This document shows, piece by piece, positions 22,916 through 32,652 of a DNA stretch of 64,000 nucleotides (the stretch's first letter is position 1; each line of letters begins with the position of its first letter). The notes under the pieces were generated by a model that was not told the origin of the DNA, searched no databases, and saw only the letters and a program-made list of their open reading frames with translations. Both the position numbers and the translations under genes were made by a program. The DNA is from Brassica napus (taxonomy: Eukaryota > Streptophyta > Magnoliopsida > Brassicales > Brassicaceae): contig NW_026014767.1 in NCBI RefSeq assembly GCF_020379485.1, positions 114,187 through 178,186 of the forward strand, written 5' to 3'.

Positions 22916-23386
22916 TGTTTCAACGGGAAACGGTACGGAATGAGAGAACGTTCGGTTTTAAGGTGGGTTTAAGCAAAGACGTCTTATTAATGGTCAAGAG
23001 AGTGTTTCGTAGGTTACAAGGAAAGGAAATGCGTAAAGAGAAAGGTGCCGGAGCCTCAAGGGCTTTTCCGGAGAGACTACAACAAGACGAAGCAACAAAG
23101 ATAAAAACCCTAATCTAGCCGTCTCAGTGTGTATCAGTGATTTCGGATCCTCTCTTCGTTGCCTTTCCTCTCCCTTTTATAGCTGACCTCACGCTCTCCC
23201 GTGACCTAGTTTGCGTCGTCGTAATGGGCTTTTAACTCGCTGGGCCGAGAAGCCCACATCATTACGCCGAATCATTCCCTCGGGGTTCGACCGTTCGAGG
23301 CTTCGCTCCGAGTCATCCTTATGCTTCATATGGGCTAGGCCATCTGTCTTTTGGGCCTTTAGAGATGGTCGAATCTACCATCTACA
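22916..23386 (-). repeat. 5' LTR of element E, with 23-bp terminal extension
   Basis: This repeat matches 3929-4375 but has about 23 further bases near its outer end. They contain the inverted repeat AGATGGT ... ACCATCT (23363-23383). The outer boundary is fixed by the target duplication ACAAT at 23387-23391. A TATAAAA box on the minus strand is at 23175-23181. Confidence 0.92.
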
Positions 23387-23391
23387 ACAAT

Positions 23392-26300
23392 CACAAGGTT
23401 AGATTACAAAACAAGAATCAGTTCACATTGCATGGCCGGATCTTATCTAGTTAAGAACAATCATCAAAAATGTTAAGTCTGACCCCTTTAAAAAGAGATC
23501 CAAATACCAAATAAAATTCATGATAAATCATGACAATTCAGAAGAAAAATATTCCCATAATCAGATTCAAAAGAACCAGCTCAGATCATAGTGATCTCGG
23601 CCATGAACAGCCCACACAAGAACAAGGGACTTTCATCGGGATTTGATCAGGCCAAAGCCTTAAGATCGATGGATCCTTCCCTGTAATATCATAAAACAAT
23701 CCATAGCACAATATATATGAAGAAACAGAGTAGAAGAAGTCAGAGTAAGGAGTGGCCAATCGATCCAAACCAGCCAGACTCACACGGCCATCATCCACGG
23801 CCTTGTCCGGTTACTCTTGGCCACACCTCTCACCTTAGGAGTTCGGTCTCCAGAGGCGACTTCCTTCTCTTTCTCCTTTGCCTTCTCCTTGTCTTTCTGC
23901 CTCAAATCCATCCTCTCGATCACACGCCCAAACACACCAGGAACACTCAAGAACTTGTCCGGTCGAATCACCTCAGCTAATGGTTAGTATACTCAACTAC
24001 CACCTAGCTCCAAGGTTGATTCTGAAGATGAACCAAGTCATACAAATCTGAGGTTCCATTTCCCTAACCATTCTATCTAGATCTATGCAACATTGCTAGA
24101 TCATACCTTCGTCACATCCACGGAGCTTGTTAGCTCATCGGCCCAGCTACTCTAGCTGAATGAACTCATAGACCAGCTGATCGAGCTGTCACACTCGAAC
24201 TGAGCAAGGCCCGAGCTATGGCCAGCTGCCATATACTGCGTCCAGCTCCTTTACACACACAAAACAACTCCCTTAGGTAGTTAGTCATTCAGCCAATCAT
24301 CCCCACTGACTTAAGTAACCCTTGAGAAGTCTTCAAACAGCTAAGGACATGCATTTGGCCCTTCCCGGCTCATGCTTCATTCAACATCCTTTAGCTTATC
24401 AGCTTATGATACAAAGTCCAGCTCATGGACTAACAATGCCAAACAGATCCTGAGTCAATCAACCAACCACCCCACATGACCCAGAACTGATGAGTCTTCA
24501 CACGTACCTAACTGGCCATGGAACCGTGTCCCAACGAAGCCGATCAGTCCTCCTCTTACTACCGGTGCATCCTTGGATCAATCAGATCAGACACCTTGAT
24601 CCATCAACTATGGATCAGGTCGTCCATCCTTACCCATGATCAGATCACACACGGCCTTCCTTGAATAATAACACCCAAGCTCAGTACTTATGGTCCACGC
24701 CATCAAGTACTAGCTATACTCTTATTCATGGCTTGCTGCTGGTTCCAAACATATTGGACCTTGCAATCCACATGGTTCCTCTAATACCAGGACCCCCATG
24801 TGTCTCTTCCATGAGTCGGATTAATGGTTCACACATGACCAAACCCAACACAACTCCATCAGATAAGCATCAATATGCTCTCAGGTACAAAAATGACCTC
24901 TTCCAAATATGCTCCAAAAACTAATTAAAATTCATGATAATTCATGATAATTCCCAACTAAGAGAATGCCATAATCAGAATTTGCAGAACCGGCCTCGAT
25001 CCTATAGATCTCAGCCAAAATCAGCTAAACCGGCCAAAACTGGACATCATCAAATCAATTCCTAAAAATTGATTCAAATACAGGAAAACTCATGATAATT
25101 AATAACTAAGTGATTCCCATAATCAGATTTCAAAGAATCGACCCAGACCATATAGATCCTGATCATGAACAGCCCGGCCAAGGCCTTGGGCACCATTCCT
25201 CAACCGGCCAAGGCCTTGGTTCAGTGCCGTCAGGCCTGATCCAACAGACTACACCATAAACATTCCTAATATATATATAGTCCTCAAGGACGTGCCATAC
25301 TTGGCCATGATCAATTCCACAGTCAACAGAATTGTAATTCAAAGGTAATCATAAAACCGGTTACCTTATACATGATCTGATTAGATCATGTGCCTTTCCT
25401 TATTATGTTCGGCTATGCTCCTCCAGTGCACGCCTCTATCAAACCTTATAACATACCTCCTGTATTGATAAGATCCATTCATGGGTCGCACCCCTGATCC
25501 CTTCCATGGAACTTCCATGAAACCAGTTTCTACACTGCATCCACCTTCAAGGCTATTCATGCCATTGTGAGGGAAGTCCGGCCTTCTCCCTTCTCTCCTG
25601 GGTATTTGCGTGTGTTCCCAAGATACAGAGGAAGCCTAGGACGTGTTCATCAGTGGTGAAAACTGTGCACTTGCATGAAACTGCCTTTCTACACACATCT
25701 GCCCTTAAGGCTGTCTTGGCCTTTGGGAATGAATTCCGGTCATCTACCTTCTCTCCTCACAATTTGCGTGTGTTCTCAGGCCCTGGAGGATGATTTGGGT
25801 GATAAAATCACGGATCAAAAGCCACCAGAAAGTCGTTCATAACTTTCCCCCTTGATCTCTCCCAAAACTGCCTCTTTATGGCCTTCACACCACCATGGGT
25901 CTTGGATTGGGAATCCGACCAACTCTCTGTCTTTTCTCTGTGTTTCTTTCTGTTTCAGGGTGTAGGAGGAAGCCGTGGCGTGCCTGCAAAGGCACGGACT
26001 TGCCTGCCTTTTATAGAAGAAGGGGCAGTTACCTTTCCAAAGGTTGCACCCTTTCGGTATCATTTCTGGCCATTGATTTAATCAATGGTCCAGATCACAC
26101 CCTTTCGCCTCTGGCAGTTACCAGACGTCCTGGAACTGTCAAACAAATCCTGGACATGTCCAAAACAAGCCCACACGGATTGCCCAAGCTCCTGGCTCAA
26201 TCCCAAGAGCCAACCAGCCCATCGGCACACACGGGTCGCCCACATGGCCCAGCCACTGTCCAGACCCGGCCCAACTGCCCATGACTTGAACACTCAGTCC

Positions 26301-26774
26301 AGCTGAGTTGAGCTGATGCCCAGCTCTCCCAGCTGAGTGAGCTAGACCATCCAGCTCAGGGAGCTGACCTACACTACAGTGAGCTACATCGAGCTGCACT
26401 ACACTTCACCTAGCTGGTCGAGTATGCTTACTGCATCGCTCAGCTGTTATACACTATGTCCCACTTGCTTCCTTTATCTTCTTCAATCCTTCTAAGTCCC
26501 TTGGTCTATTTCCAGAGGTAGACTTAGTTCTCCCATGATCCATTATGATCACTCACTTCATCGAGCTTCCCCAGATCTCGTCCAGCTACCAGCTCGCTTG
26601 TCCAGCTCCTTTGAGCTTGCCTCAGCCTTATTTTGGTTAAGTTCCAGCTACCTGATTCCCTTAACCACGTTTTGGACCATGACACACTTGTCTTTAGGTC
26701 ATGTGACCTTACTGGTGCGTCTCCTCGCACTAAGGTCTGTCCGGACGATCCTATCCAGGATCGGGGATGCTACA
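23392..26774 (-). repeat. 5' LTR of copy A, second part, unusually long
   Basis: The first 570 bases align with element B's LTR (40680-41245). After that the sequence departs from B for about 2.3 kb and returns to B-like sequence near 26640-26774 (GTGCGTCTCC, GATCCTATC, AGGATCGGGGA). A sub-block around AAAATTCATGATAATTC and CATAATCAGA occurs three times (near 23515, 24925 and 25085). AGCT- and CAGCTG-rich stretches lie near 24130-24430 and 26290-26600. A TATAAAA box on the minus strand is at 26009-26015. Together with 3525-3928 the LTR is about 3.8 kb, against 1.7 kb in element B. Confidence 0.8.
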
Positions 26775-28956
26775 ATTTTGGCACACGTGGGCTATCTGTT
26801 CAGTACAAACATGACGTCTGTGGGTGTCCGTCAGCACACACAGGACGTCAGTGTGTGTCCGTCAGCACAGACAGGACGTCCGTGTGTGTCCGTCAGCACA
26901 CACAGGATGTTCGTGTGTGTCCGTCAGCACACACAGGACATCCGTGGCTGTCCGTGTGTGTCCGTCAGCACAGACAGGACGTCTGTGGCAGTCCATCAGC
27001 ACACATATCAGCACGTTGGGCCTTGGACTAAGCATGCTGACCCTTCCTGTGGACTGTTCGGGTTATTTTGGCCCACTTGGGCTGTCTGTTCAGTACAAAC
27101 ATGACGTCCGTGGGTGTCGGCCAACAAACACAGGATGTCCGTGTGTGTCTGTGTTTGTCTGTGTGTGTCCGTCACCACACACAGGACGTCCGTGGCTGTC
27201 CGTCAGCACACACAGGATGTCCGTGGCTGTCCGTGTTTGTTTGTGTGTGTTCGTCAGCACACACATGTCGTCCGTGGCTGTCCATCAGTACACATATCAG
27301 CATGTTGGTCCTTGGACTCAGCACGCTTACCCTTCCCGTGGACTGCTCGGGTGATTTTGCCCCAGTTGGGCTGTCTTTTCAGTACACACAGGACGTCTGT
27401 GGGTGTCCGCCAGCACACACATTACGTCTGTGGCTGTCCGTGTGTGTCCGTATTTGTCAGTCTGTGTCCGTCAGCACACACAGAACGTCCGTGGCTGTCC
27501 ATCAGTACACATATCAGCACGCTGGCCATTCCCGTGGTCTGTTCGGGTGATTTTGGCCTACATGGGCTGTCTGTTCAGTACACACAGGACGTCCGTGGCT
27601 GTCCGCCAGCACACACAGGACGTTCGTGGCTGTCCGTCAGCACACACAGGACGTCCGTGGCTGTCCGTGTGTGTCCGTGTGTGTCTGTCAGCACCCACAG
27701 GACATCAGTGGATGTCCATCAGTACACATATCAGCACGATGGTCCTTGGACTCAGCAAGCTGGACCTTCCTGTGGACGGTTTGGGTGATTTTGGCCCACG
27801 TGGGCTGTCTGTTCATTACACACAGGACATCTGAGGTTTCCGTGAGCACACATAGGAAGTCCGTGTGTGTCCGTCAGCACACACAGGACGTCCGTGTGTG
27901 TCCGTCAGCACACACAGGACGTCCGTGGCTGTCCGTGTGTGTCCGTCAGCACACACAGGACGTATGTGGCTGTCCATCAGTACACATATCAGCACGCTGG
28001 TCCTTGGACTCAGCACGCTGGCCCTTCCCGTGGATGGTTTGGGTGATTTTTGCCCACGTGGGCTGTCTGTTCATTACACACAGGACATATGTGGGTGTCC
28101 GTCAGCACACATAGGACGTCCGTGTGTGTCCGTCAGCACACACAGGACATCCGTGTGTGTCCGTCAGCACACACAGGACGTCCGTGTGTGTCCGTGAGCA
28201 CACATAGGACGTCCGTGGCTGTCCGTGTGTGTCCGTCAGTACACACATGACATATGTGGGTGTCCGTCAGCACATACAGGACGTCCGTGTGTGTCCGTCA
28301 GCACACACAGGACGTCCGTGTGTGTCCGTCAGCACACAGAAGACGTCCGTGGCTGTCCGTGTGTGTCCATCAGCACACACAGGACGTTTGTGGCAGTCCA
28401 TCAGTACACATATCAGCACTTGGGCCTTGGACTCAGCATGCTGACCCTTCCTGTGGACTGTTCGGGTTATTTTGGCCCACTTGGGCTGTCTGTTCAGTAC
28501 ACACATGACGTCCGTGGGTGTCCGCCAACACACACAGGATGTCTGTGGCTGTCCGTCAGCACACACAGGACGTCTGTTACTGTCCGTGTGTGTCCGTCAG
28601 CACACACAAGACGTCAGTGGCTGTCCAACAGTACACATATCAGCATGCTGGTCCCTTAACTCAGCACGCTGGCCCTTCCCGTGGACTGTTCGGGTGATTT
28701 TGGCCCACGGGGGCTGTTTGTTCAGTACACACAGGACGTCCGTGTGTGTCCGTCAGCACACACAGAACGTCCGTGGCTGTCCGTGTGTGTCCGTCAGCAT
28801 ACACAGGAAGTCCGTGGCAGTCCATCAGTACTAGCACGTTGGGCCTTGCACTCAGCACGCTGACCCTTCCTGTGGACTGTTCGGGTGATTTTGGCCCACT
28901 TGGGCTGTCTGTTCAGTACACACATGACGCCCGTGGGTGTCCGCCAGCACACACAG
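26775..28956. repeat. 31-bp/core satellite, block 1
   Basis: This is a tandem array of mosaic units. Each unit has a core of about 100-125 bp (from CACATATCAGCAC through CTTGGACTCAGCA and GATTTTGGCCCACGTGGGCTG to GTTCAGTACA) followed by a variable number of 31-bp subrepeats of the type CAGCACACACAGGACGTCCG plus GTGTGTCCGT. At 27875 and 27906 two adjacent subrepeats show the exact 31-base period. Unit lengths vary roughly from 150 to over 350 bp with subrepeat number. The array is stop-poor on the plus strand and gives spurious reading frames. It is cut on the left by copy A and on the right by element C. Confidence 0.93.
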
Positions 28957-30962
28957 TGTCACGCCCGCAATCCTGAATAGGATTGTTGGGACGGCCATGG
29001 TTCGAGGAAACGTACAAGCCAGTCTTAGGACATCAAGGCAAGCGTTCCATGGTCGAGAAAGAAGGTTAAGGACATAAGGAAACTTAGACTTAACCTTATA
29101 CAAGCTAAGAGACAGCTAGGACGAGTAAGACGGTAACTGGACGAAGTGGATGAGTAGCTCGGCCAGCTCAATGAAGCTAGGTTCAGTTCACTCCAGCTCA
29201 GTCCCTACTAAGTCAGCTCCACTAGCTGGACTACTAGCTCACTCAGCTGGGGCAGCTGAGAGTCAGCTCATCTCAGCTAGACGGACTTTCCGGGCTTTAG
29301 GCCGATGGTCCGGGTCCGGGTCAGTGGCGGGCTGTGAGGTCCGGCCATGAGGCCATGGGCTGTTGGGTCTTAGGACAAAGCCGTGGGCTAAGTCCAGGAG
29401 GCTTGGGGCGTGGGTTGGGCTTGTGGCCGACCCCAAACCCAATCAGAAAGGGCGAAGGGATGCAAGTGGCCGAAAGGGGACAACCCTTGGCCGATGATGC
29501 CCATTCGCTTGCAAGTCATGCCTGTTCGTGGGGCAAGACTTACCCCCTCGTTTTCTATAAATATGGGGGCTCTCTGGTCGATTTCATTATCCAATTCCAG
29601 AGTAAAATACTCAGAGAAAACCATAGAGAGAAAGAAAGAGAGAAAGAGAGAGTTCCGGCCAAGAGAAAGGCCGAGTGTGGTGGTGTTGTGTTCCGGCGAC
29701 TCTGATCGTTTGGGAACTAACTCCGGTCAAGAATGGGAGATCAAGACAAGGAGAAGAGCATGGAGAACCTAGACGTGGTTCACAAGGTATGTGATGGGCC
29801 GTGGCTCCATCAGACCGAACGGACGGTCCATGCGACCGCACCGCGGTTCTGCTCGGTTCCTAAGTCCCATCCGGCTCTCCTTATCTGTTTCAATTTGTTT
29901 CTCTTCTCTTCTCTCTGGGTAAACACGAAAGGTTGTGTTGGTTGAGTCCAAGGGACACGTCCCTAGGCTTTGGCCAAACATAATCAAACCGCTAGCCTAG
30001 ACACGGGTCGGTTAGTGGGATGATCCGATCGCACCAAGACTGGGCGGTTAGGAAGAACGGTTGGGAATGACCCAAAGGGCACGAGTTGTCAAGAGTCACG
30101 AGTGTCCAAGAGGCACGAATGGCCAAAGGGTACATGTTCCAAACGGTGTCTTTTGGGACAGGTTAGGACCGATCCTTATGGATCAGCCTATGGCTTGTCT
30201 AGTCAGGACAAGGTCACGGTTTGTCTAAGCAAAGGTTGAGTCGCAAGGTCTGACCGGTTGCTAAGCCTTCCGGATTAGGCTTGAGGCTTACTCGGCCGAT
30301 TGGATCCAGGCCTAAGGCCGGATCAGGCAAGGGAGTTCGTTGGGCCATCGAGCCGGACTCCATTGGCCGGTCGCACCTAGATTCTATCCGGTTAGACGGA
30401 TTGGTCTTTGGGGACGATCCAGATCTGTTCGTGTGTTCTGTTTATCTATTCTGGACTATCTATCTGATTCTAAGTCAAGGGGTGGTTGGTTGAATGACTT
30501 AGGATACGGTAGGTAGGTTCATACGTTTTATGATTATGTTGACTGAGGTTTATCTATGTTCTAGGAACCAAGCCAAGCATTGTAGAATCAATCCGTTATA
30601 TTCTCGGTTATGATTAATGCTTATATGGTTGTGGTTTCAGGAACTAAGGATGGTTCTGGTCAAGCCAAGGAGCCGTGAAGGCTCGGTCAGTGAGAGGCTG
30701 TGTAACGTGTGGTTAGATGATACTAGGGATGAACTAGTGATTGTCTATGAGACTGTTAAGATGTGTATTGAATCTCATGTTTCTAAGTAATACAAAGTTT
30801 ATACATTGTTATTCCGCTGTGCAATCTGTTCCTTTGTTTATGAACCTCATATTCGAATATGACTTAGCAAATGAAAGACTTAAAATGGATCAAACAAGCA
30901 AAGAAATTAATAAGTAAGCATTCGTATCCAGTTGGGTCAAGAGACCAGGAACGGGTCTTACA
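28957..30962 (+). repeat. 5' LTR of element C
   Basis: This 2006-bp repeat starts TGTCACGCCCGC and ends GGGTCTTACA. It is about 98% identical by eye to 36044-38040, with one short indel in a GAAAGAGA run. An AGCT/CAGCTG-rich part at 29155-29285 lies upstream of the TATA box. A cluster of GGCACGAG/GTCACGAG repeats lies at 30077-30135. Confidence 0.95.
29556..29563 (+). promoter_or_regulatory. TATA box in 5' LTR of element C
   Basis: TATAAATA is followed by a GGGGGCTC stretch. The same box is in the 3' LTR at 36643-36650. It is the likely promoter of the element's RNA. Confidence 0.75.
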
Positions 30963-30965
30963 AGT

Positions 30966-30977
30966 TGGTATCAGAGC
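30966..30977 (+). other. Primer binding site of element C
   Basis: TGGTATCAGAGC, complementary to the 3' end of initiator tRNA-Met, starts three bases after the LTR end. Confidence 0.93.
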
Positions 30978-31045
30978 ATGCTTGATTCTAGGATAGTTGG
31001 GTTATGTAGTCCACACACACACACGCAGCCAGCTGATTAGGTCTC

Positions 31046-32589
31046 ACGGTGAGGTTTGATTGCTTAGTCTTGGGATTGTTTTGTTCTGTTTATGTTAGTG
31101 TGTTTTGTACTAACATTGTCTGAATCCTTAGGCTGGAAAAAGCAAATCGGGAAAGTCCCGAAGAAGTAAGAGAATGGCCGGTTAGTCTAGCCAAGTGGCT
31201 GTGGACGGAACTAATCTGTCCGGTTTGCAAACCGATCCGGCCGCAGCTAACGCTGAAAACGTGTTGCCAACTAATCAGGCTAACCTTACGGGGACGCAAC
31301 AGGATGGTCATGAACATCAGGAGAGTGATGAGGAAGTGGAATCCTCAAACGCTAACCGTGATGGTGGCCAGCGTGAGAAAGTGGCCGATGGTACGGCCAA
31401 TGTAACCACAACACTGTCCAAAGAGGACTTGTTAGAGGCCATGAAGGTAATGGGGACTCAGGTGGCGGCTATGGCCCAACTGTTCACGCCATTAGTGAAC
31501 TCGTCAGTTGGCCAAGCTACGCCTGTGGCTACAACCGCCCCCAACACCAATGGTCCAGTTGTGGAAACGGTCGAGGTGATCGAGATTGATCCACCAGAAA
31601 GGACCGGGAAAAAGGTGGACTATCTGAGTTTGCTTCAGCACATCTCCCGTCTAGGGACGAAGCATTTCTCAGGAAGCACCGATCCTATTGAGGCAGACGA
31701 GTGGAGGAGTAGGCTAGTCCGAAACTTCAGCTCAACTCGTTGTCCCGAGGATTACAAGAGAGACATTGCGGTTCACTTCCTGGAAGGGGACGCGCATAAT
31801 TGGTGGCTGGCTGTGAACAAGCGCACCAATGGAAGTCTCCAGAGTTTTGCGGATTTCGAAGATGAATTCAACCGCAAATACTTTCCTGCAGAGGCTTGGG
31901 ACCGTCTGGAAGGTAGATTCCTAGACCTTACCCAAGGCCGCAGGGCCGTACGTGAGTACGAAGAGGAGTTCAACCGGCTCCGACGTTTTGTTGGAAGGGA
32001 ACTTGAGGACGAGACAGTCCAGGTTCATCGGTTCATTCGAGGCTTAAGGCCGGAGCTGAGAACTCACTGTTCGATCCGCACCTTCAGCACCGTCGGAGAG
32101 CTGGTTGAACGTGTAGCTCTTTTGGAGTCTAACTTGGCCGAGGAAGCCAAGCTTAAGACAAAGTCACAGTCTGTCCCGACGGGTAAGACTAACGACCGAA
32201 AGAGGAAGTGGGACCAGGTTGACGGAGGCAAGGCCTCTAGTGGACGACCTGAATGTCCCAAGTGTGGTAAGAACCATCCAGGTGAATGCTGGAAAGCCAT
32301 GGGAGCTTGTGTGAGATGTGGCAGCTTTGATCATTCCATCCGAGATTGCACTCGACCAAGCTGAACTCAGGGCCAATCCAGTGGCAGCGGCTCTCGGACT
32401 TGTTTCCATTGCGGCCAAAGCGGACACTTCCAAAGTGAATGTCCTAAGCGGCAAGGAGGACAAGGGAAGGGTCGTGGAGACACGGGAAAGTCGACCCAGA
32501 GCAGGCCGGCCACAACACCAAGGGTGTATGAGCTGTCCCGAGACGACGGTGCTTCTGGATCGTTTGATTCGATCTCTGGTAACTCCTGA
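31046..32589 (+). pseudogene. gag of element C, start codon lost
   Basis: The position equivalent to the gag ATG of A and B reads ACG (31046-31048), followed by donor GTGAGG. The acceptor ends at 31131 and exon two begins at 31132 in the correct frame. A TAG follows at 31183-31185, and a TGA at 32362-32364 splits the zinc-knuckle region. The gag domain (HFLEGDAHNWW, QGRRAVREYEEEFNRL) is intact between them. CCHC motifs are CVRCGSFDHSIRDC before the TGA and CFHCGQSGHFQSEC after it, in the same frame. The frame ends at a TGA at 32587-32589. The long open part is 31195-32364, and no upstream ATG could start it. The gene is dead in three independent ways. Confidence 0.85.
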
Positions 32590-32652
32590 ATTTATCTGTT
32601 TACATTCAATAGAATGTTTGGTCTGGAACCTAGAGTGGCTAGGGGATTCTGA

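Larger units (their letters stand above)
3929..23386 (-). mobile_element. Ty3/gypsy Tat-type retrotransposon E, nested in copy A, itself carrying a CACTA insertion
   Basis: This is a complete minus-strand element flanked by a 5-bp duplication ACAAT (3924-3928 and 23387-23391). Its LTRs span 3929-4375 and 22916-23386. It has a gag with a start ATG at 22871, a protease, a reverse transcriptase, two RNase H domains and an integrase, then an antisense gene between integrase and the 3' LTR. The second RNase H and the antisense gene are hallmarks of the plant Tat lineage. After removal of the 8035-bp CACTA element it would be about 11.4 kb. Its coding region has two nonsense codons and several frameshifts, so it is defective. 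LTR identity is about 97% by eye, which suggests moderate age. Confidence 0.93.
1..26774 (-). mobile_element. Ty3/gypsy Tekay(Del)-type retrotransposon, copy A, interrupted and cut by window start
   Basis: A minus-strand LTR retrotransposon of the same family as element B, with which it aligns from position 1 to the LTR start at 3525. The window holds part of pol, all of gag, the primer site and the 5' LTR. The 3' end lies to the left, outside the window. Element E has inserted in its LTR, so the LTR resumes at 23392 and ends in CTACA at 26774, where satellite begins mid-unit. The five bases after the end (ATTTT, 26775-26779) are the expected target duplication, but the partner copy is not visible. 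Three nonsense codons shared by none of B make it defective. The assignment to Tekay rests on the reverse transcriptase sequence shared with B, whose chromodomain is visible. Confidence 0.88.

Noticed and set aside
25815..26399. Possible host gene exons in the LTR of copy A
   Set aside because: Short frames on both strands without motifs, inside a region bounded by LTR sequence and containing an LTR-type TATA box.
27860..28350. CRISPR-like array of 31-bp repeats
   Set aside because: Repeats are directly adjacent without unique spacers, the context is a plant genome, and no cas-like gene is present. It is a tandem satellite.
26816..28840. Long overlapping reading frames in the satellite, with Cys/His/Thr-rich repeats
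   Set aside because: They occur in all three plus-strand frames, follow the 31-bp repeat and have no family resemblance. They arise from a stop-free repeat.
29334..29841. Reading frames of 60-120 codons inside the LTR of element C, repeated at 36421-36997
   Set aside because: They are duplicated because the LTR is duplicated, occur on both strands in overlapping frames and match no family I recognise.
30966..30977. tRNA-like signal TGGTATCAGAGC
   Set aside because: It is only the 12-base primer site next to an LTR and has no cloverleaf. The same applies to 3510, 47130 and 59597.
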